A stretch of 64,000 bases of DNA, taken from assembly GCA_016790635.1 (NCBI GenBank), contig JAEUOR010000074.1, forward strand, positions 62,001 through 126,000. The letters are read 5' to 3'. The stretch's first letter is position 1, and every line of letters begins with the position of its first letter. The notes below the pieces were generated by a model. It searched no databases, had not been told where the DNA came from, and worked only from the letters and a program-made list of their open reading frames with translations. The stretch comes from Burkholderiales bacterium. Lineage in GTDB: Bacteria > Pseudomonadota > Gammaproteobacteria > Burkholderiales > JAEUOS01. Shown piece after piece: positions 60,344 through 64,000 of the stretch. A program made the translations under genes and the position numbers.

Positions 60344-60388
60344 GCTGCAAGTCTCCGTCGATGATTGATCAAATAGCGTAGCCCGGGT

Positions 60389-61261
60389 TCAGGCCCCGTC
60401 CACGCCTTTCAGGACCTCTGGAAAGGCCGCCAGATGAAAGCCGTTGAAGGCCGCGGTCTTGCCGCCGTTGCCGACCAGCGGCCAGATGCGCTTGGCGTTG
60501 GGCACCGCGCCGTCGATGCGCAAGGCCACGCCGGAGATGAATGCGGCGGCCGGTGAAAGCAGGAACACGATCGCGGCCGAAACCTCGCTCTCGGTGCCGA
60601 AGCGCCGCAGCGGAATCTGCCGGGGCCGCTCGCGGATGCTCTTCTTGAACGGTTCGTCGTAAGTGTCCAGCCCGCTCGAGGCGATCAGGCCCGGCGCGAC
60701 CGCGTTGACGCGCACCGGCGCCCATTCGAGCGCGGCGGTCTCGGTGAAATTGAGGATGCCGCCGCGCGAGGCGCCCGAATGCCCCATGCCCGGCATGCCC
60801 ATCCAGATGTCGGCCAGCATGTTGACCATCGCCCCGCCATTGGCGGCCATGGTCTGGTTGTAGACCTCGCGGCTCATGAGGAAGCAGCCGGTCAGGTTGT
60901 TGCGCACCACCGCGTCCCAGCCCTTGCCCGAGATGTCCTTCAACGGGGCCGGGAACTGGCCGCCGGCGTTGTTGACCAGGCCGTCGATGCGCCCGTGCGC
61001 GGCCAGCACGTCGGTGACCGTCTTCCTGACCGCGTCCTCGTCACGGATGTCGCATGAGTGGGTGGTGGCGGTGCCGCCGACCTCCGCGATCTCGCGCGCG
61101 ACAGCCTCGAGCTTTTCCATCTTGCGGCCGACCAGCGCCACCTTCGCGCCCAGGGCAACCAGCTCGTGTGCGGTGCAGCGGCCAATGCCGGAGCCTCCGC
61201 CGGTGACGAGCACCGACTGGCCGGCAAAGAGGCCGGGGCGAAATATGGATTCGTAGGGCAT
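60389..61261 (-). CDS. SDR-family reductase (peroxisomal trans-2-enoyl-CoA reductase-like)
   Basis: A 290-residue SDR. TGGGSGIG lies at 20-27 and NNAGGQFPAPL near 95-105. The active-site region HSGASRGG has Ser where the catalytic Tyr of YxxxK is expected and Arg where Lys is expected, as in 2,4-dienoyl-CoA and trans-2-enoyl-CoA reductases, so the missing Tyr is a family feature. It probably reduces an enoyl-CoA. It heads the minus-strand operon with two acyl-CoA dehydrogenases. Confidence 0.82.
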   Translation of the reverse strand: MPYESIFRPGLFAGQSVLVTGGGSGIGRCTAHELVALGAKVALVGRKMEKLEAVAREIAEVGGTATTHSCDIRDEDAVRKTVTDVLAAHGRIDGLVNNAGGQFPAPLKDISGKGWDAVVRNNLTGCFLMSREVYNQTMAANGGAMVNMLADIWMGMPGMGHSGASRGGILNFTETAALEWAPVRVNAVAPGLIASSGLDTYDEPFKKSIRERPRQIPLRRFGTESEVSAAIVFLLSPAAAFISGVALRIDGAVPNAKRIWPLVGNGGKTAAFNGFHLAAFPEVLKGVDGA

Positions 61262-61472
61262 GCTCAATCGGGGGGCAAACGCAGGCGCGAGTCTACCGCA
61301 GCGGCCGCGGCCGACTGCGCCAAGGTATTGAAGCGCTTGGCATTTCCGTCCGGGAACTGGCACAATGCCGAGGTGTGCGTCGCAGCATCGCGGCCCCGCC
61401 TGTCGGCCGACGATGCGCCTGGCGCGTTGATTGCAGAGTGATTCGGTCGCAACCCTGAATTTCGCATCCGAC

Positions 61473-62045
61473 ATGGAGGTTCCGGTGGTACAGATCCTCA
61501 AGCTCACTGGCAACGGCGTCCCGCAAGGGTGGCTGAGCGTCGAAGAAGCGGTGCTGCACTACGCCGCCGGCGAGGTGATCTGGGAACTCGGCCAGGAGAT
61601 CGCAACCCTGCACGGCGGGCACAACGCGATCACCGGTCTGCGCTCGCAGATCACGGTCAATTCCATCATCGGCGTGGCCGGCTTCGGCAAGGTCAATCCC
61701 TTCGATGTCGTGCCGCTGCTCACCAACGACAAGCTGTTCCGGCGCGACAAGTTCCACTGCGCCTACTGCGCGGGGCATTTCCATGCCGGGGAGCTCGAGC
61801 GCGAGCACATCGTGCCGATCTCGCGTGGTGGCCGCGACACGTGGATGAATGTCGTGTCTTCGTGCCGCCCGTGCAACCAGAAGAAGGGCAACCGCCTGCC
61901 GCACGAGATCAACATGCTGCCGGTCTACACGCCCTACGTGCCCAGCCTGTGGGAAGACATGATCCTGCGCAACCGCCGGATCCTCTCCGACCAGATGGAA
62001 TTTCTGGCGGCGAACCTGCCGCGCGGGTCGCGGCTGACCGGCTGA
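61473..62045 (+). CDS. HNH endonuclease family protein
   Basis: A 190-residue protein. A zinc-binding HNH domain spans about 93-145. CAYC (Cys96, Cys99) and CRPC (Cys131, Cys134) hold zinc, EHIVPISRGG contains the catalytic His112, and WMNVVSSC holds the Asn. The N-terminal 90 residues are of unknown fold. Such small HNH proteins are common in proteobacteria and may be housekeeping nucleases or mobile remnants. The ATG at 61473 is chosen over a TTG at 61431. PnuC follows. Confidence 0.85.
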   Translation: MEVPVVQILKLTGNGVPQGWLSVEEAVLHYAAGEVIWELGQEIATLHGGHNAITGLRSQITVNSIIGVAGFGKVNPFDVVPLLTNDKLFRRDKFHCAYCAGHFHAGELEREHIVPISRGGRDTWMNVVSSCRPCNQKKGNRLPHEINMLPVYTPYVPSLWEDMILRNRRILSDQMEFLAANLPRGSRLTG

Positions 62046-62118
62046 AGGCACCCTCGATAGCGTCGACGTCATTCCGCGTCGGCGCCGCGATCGAATCCTC
62101 GTCGCACCGGCTTTCAAT

Positions 62119-62706
62119 CTGAACCCCTTCGAAGCGGCCGGCGCGATCGCCGGACTCCTCAATCTGTGGCTGCTGCGCCGGCAGGACATCCTTTGCTGGC
62201 CGGTCGGCATCGCCTGCGTACTTTGCTTTGCGTGGGTCTTCTACCAGGCGCGCCTGTACTCGGACATGCTGTTGCAGTTCGTCTACATCGCGCTACAGAT
62301 CTGGGGGTGGTGGTTGTGGACGCGTGCCCCGGTGTCGCGCAGCGTGTCGCACTGGCGCATCGCGCGCTTGAGCGCCAAAGCCTGGTTGGTTACCCTGACC
62401 GTGACCGCGGCGGGCGCGGCGGGCCTGGGCGCCCTCATGGCCGCCAACACGCGCGCCGACCTGCCTTATTGGGACGCGACCGCCACCGCGATCAGTCTGG
62501 CCGCGCAGGTGCTGCAAGCAAAAAAGGTGCTCGAGTCCTGGCTGGTCTTCATGGCCGGCAACCTGGTCTTCATCGGCATCTACTTGGACAAATCGCTCTA
62601 CCTCACGGCGGTGCTATTCGTTGTCTCGACTTGCGTGGCGGCAAGCGGATACCGTGCCTGGCACGTCGCGGCTGTGGCAGCGACGCGCCGTCAGCGGCAG
62701 ATGTAG
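62119..62706 (+). CDS. pnuC: Nicotinamide riboside/mononucleotide transporter (PnuC)
   Basis: About 195 residues with six to seven membrane segments. Conserved parts are NLWLLRRQDILCWPVGIA, VFYQARLYSDMLLQFVYI, WWLWTR, PYWDATATAISLAAQVLQAK and ESWLVFMAGNLVFIGIYL. It imports nicotinamide riboside by facilitated diffusion for NAD salvage. No ATG, GTG or TTG lies between the upstream in-frame stop (62035) and the conserved N-terminus, so CTG 62119 is the only plausible start. The first in-frame ATG (62266) would remove 49 conserved residues. Its end overlaps the convergent esterase by 16 bases. Confidence 0.82.
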   Translation: MNPFEAAGAIAGLLNLWLLRRQDILCWPVGIACVLCFAWVFYQARLYSDMLLQFVYIALQIWGWWLWTRAPVSRSVSHWRIARLSAKAWLVTLTVTAAGAAGLGALMAANTRADLPYWDATATAISLAAQVLQAKKVLESWLVFMAGNLVFIGIYLDKSLYLTAVLFVVSTCVAASGYRAWHVAAVAATRRQRQM

Positions 62707-64000
62707 CTCGACGCGACGCCCGGGCTCGGCCCGGTCAGGACCGGCCTTGCGGGATGCGCGCAGATCGGCAGGCTCAGGCCGCCAGATGCGGCGGTGAGGT
62801 CGATACGCTCGGGGGCAATGCCTTTTTCGACCCAGTCGCGCAGGGCGTTGAAAAGTTCGTCGCGCCCGGTGACCGGCTGGGGCAGCGGGACGGCCACAGC
62901 GGGCGTGACGGCGCCGGTCGGCCCGATCGAGGCGCTCAGGTTGAAGGCGCCCGAATGGCCGAAACCAGCGATGAAAAACAGGCGGTTGAAGGAGCGCACC
63001 TGCTCGACGCCACCCATGCGTTGCGCCAGCCGGTCGAAGTAGTTGAGCGACCCCTGCGGCATGATGAGCTGATCCGACAAGCCGTGATACGACAACACCT
63101 TGGCGCCGCGATCGCGCAGCGCGCTCAAATCGACCGCATCGGTGTTGATGTCGGCGTAGGAGGACTGCATCGCCAACCCGCGGTCATGTACCCGCACCAG
63201 GTCGGCGTAGCCAAGTTGCTTCCAGCCATCGCCGGCTTGGCCGGTGGCGTTGGTAAACATGCCTTTCTGCACGATCGCGGGATTCTGCAGCGTGAGCCCG
63301 GCCAACTGGGTAGCGATCGGGAACGGCGCCCCTTCGCCGGCCAGCGCGGTGAGGTCGGTGCCGCGCGTGAGTCCCCACCACAACTGCCCGCGCTGGGCTG
63401 CGAGTGTTCCGCTGCGGCCGTTGTCCTGTGCGGGATCGGGCGCGCCGCCATCGCGCGTCATGCCGTACCAGATGTTGTTCAGCACCTGCGCTTCCTTGAG
63501 GCTCAGGCAGGTGGCAAGCGCGCTTGAGCCGCGCACGCCGGCCTCACCCGCGACGCCATTGCACAGTGCGGCCGGATCACGCGCAGGGTTGTAAACGCAG
63601 GCGAGCGGATCGTGCAGGAAGCCCCAGTGGGCTTGCGCGCCGCCGCAAGCCCTTAACGCCAGCGCGCTTACCGCGTGCAGCTTGGCGTTGCCGATCGGTT
63701 TGCCAAGTTCACGCTGCATCACGACCTGCGGATAAAGCTCGGCTGTGATGAATTTTGTCCAGTTGAAAGCCGGGGCGCCGGCCAGGATGCCGTCGTATTG
63801 CTCCGGATATTTCTGCGCAAGCTTGTAGCCCTGCCGACCGCCGGTGGAAAAACCGTCGAAGTAGGCGCGTGCGTGCGCGCGACCGTAATAGGCACGGACC
63901 ACCGCCTTGGTCTTGAGTGCCTGCTCAAGGAGGCTGCGCTCGGCGAAATCGCGCCACAGCACGGTGTTGACCGAGCCGTCCGGATTCATCGCGAACGAGG
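62691..64000 (-). CDS. Tannase/feruloyl esterase family protein (N-terminus beyond the right edge)
   Basis: The C-terminal 436 or so residues of a secreted esterase. The nucleophile lies in FDGFSTGGRQGYK, the acid probably in YHGLSDQLIM and the His in IAGFGHSGAFN. Paired cysteines (LRACGG, LACVYN, ATCLSL) suggest disulfides and export. The family hydrolyses esters of gallic, ferulic and related phenolic acids. The frame is still open at 64000, so the start and signal peptide are not visible. Released phenolic acids could feed the ring-cleavage genes in this region. Confidence 0.88.
   Translation of the reverse strand, partial: SFAMNPDGSVNTVLWRDFAERSLLEQALKTKAVVRAYYGRAHARAYFDGFSTGGRQGYKLAQKYPEQYDGILAGAPAFNWTKFITAELYPQVVMQRELGKPIGNAKLHAVSALALRACGGAQAHWGFLHDPLACVYNPARDPAALCNGVAGEAGVRGSSALATCLSLKEAQVLNNIWYGMTRDGGAPDPAQDNGRSGTLAAQRGQLWWGLTRGTDLTALAGEGAPFPIATQLAGLTLQNPAIVQKGMFTNATGQAGDGWKQLGYADLVRVHDRGLAMQSSYADINTDAVDLSALRDRGAKVLSYHGLSDQLIMPQGSLNYFDRLAQRMGGVEQVRSFNRLFFIAGFGHSGAFNLSASIGPTGAVTPAVAVPLPQPVTGRDELFNALRDWVEKGIAPERIDLTAASGGLSLPICAHPARPVLTGPSPGVASSYICR

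Noticed and set aside
58316..60364. Open frame of about 680 codons on the plus strand across the two acyl-CoA dehydrogenases
   Set aside because: Antisense shadow of high-GC coding sequence. The opposite strand carries complete catalytic motifs for both dehydrogenases.
1..64000. CRISPR arrays, tRNA/rRNA genes, insertion sequences and riboswitches
   Set aside because: Looked for but none recognised: no regularly spaced repeats, no transposase motifs, no cloverleaf or conserved riboswitch cores were seen by eye. A covariance-model search was not possible.

Overview
The window is GC-rich (about two-thirds G+C), densely packed chromosomal DNA from a betaproteobacterium, most likely of the order Burkholderiales. 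The reasons are five tricarboxylate-type Bug receptors, two PEP-CTERM surface proteins, TRAP and Liv-type ABC uptake systems, and many CoA-dependent catabolic genes. No rRNA, tRNA, CRISPR array, prophage or intact insertion sequence was recognised. Starts were placed by ribosome-binding sites and family length.

Layout. 1-2330: edge of a ParD-type antitoxin, an SDR dehydrogenase, and a PEP-CTERM protein closed by a strong terminator. 2335-15200: an acyl-CoA/organic-acid module. It holds a ketopantoate-reductase relative, two MaoC hydratases, a Bug receptor, an acyl-CoA dehydrogenase, a class III CoA-transferase, a CitE-like lyase, an SDR and a PaaG-like crotonase, and converges on an iclR-dctPQM TRAP operon. 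The CoA-transferase, MaoC and CitE-like trio resembles itaconate/citramalyl-CoA catabolism. 15365-18019: a secreted protein, a hybrid sensor kinase and a DUF3135 protein.

18119-29464: a Bug receptor, a CnbZ-like deaminase relative and a degenerate crotonase; then a divergent locus with an acyl-CoA ligase and hydrolase on one side and a carotenoid/stilbene-cleaving oxygenase, a second Bug receptor, MarR and another hydrolase on the other; then LysR, two small proteins and a GST. 29568-35962: a protocatechuate 4,5-cleavage operon (Bug, ligJ, ligI, ligA, ligB, ligC) with a divergent LysR regulator. Two intergenic regions of this operon share a 17-bp near-repeat that fits a LysR box. The ligK aldolase is absent from the window.

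36061-42455: a toxin-antitoxin-rich stretch (intact hicAB, an AbrB-type antitoxin beside a broken vapC, a ParE/RelE pair, a hicB fragment) interspersed with a GMC oxidoreductase, a Bug receptor and an acyl-CoA synthetase. 42479-53251: a second PEP-CTERM protein, a Crp/Fnr regulator, and an operon with an acyl-CoA synthetase, a complete Liv-type ABC transporter and a PaaK-like adenylase, preceded by two abutting perfect palindromes. 53284-64000: an MFS transporter, an SDR and a periplasmic-binding-like protein joined by a REP-like palindrome, a DUF4124 protein, a thioesterase/UspA pair, an SDR with two acyl-CoA dehydrogenases, an HNH nuclease, PnuC, and a tannase/feruloyl esterase running off the right edge.

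Read together, the cell scavenges plant- and lignin-derived acids through periplasmic receptors, activates them with CoA ligases or transferases, and degrades them by beta-oxidation-like steps or by ring cleavage through protocatechuate. Functions are inferred from motifs and context only.
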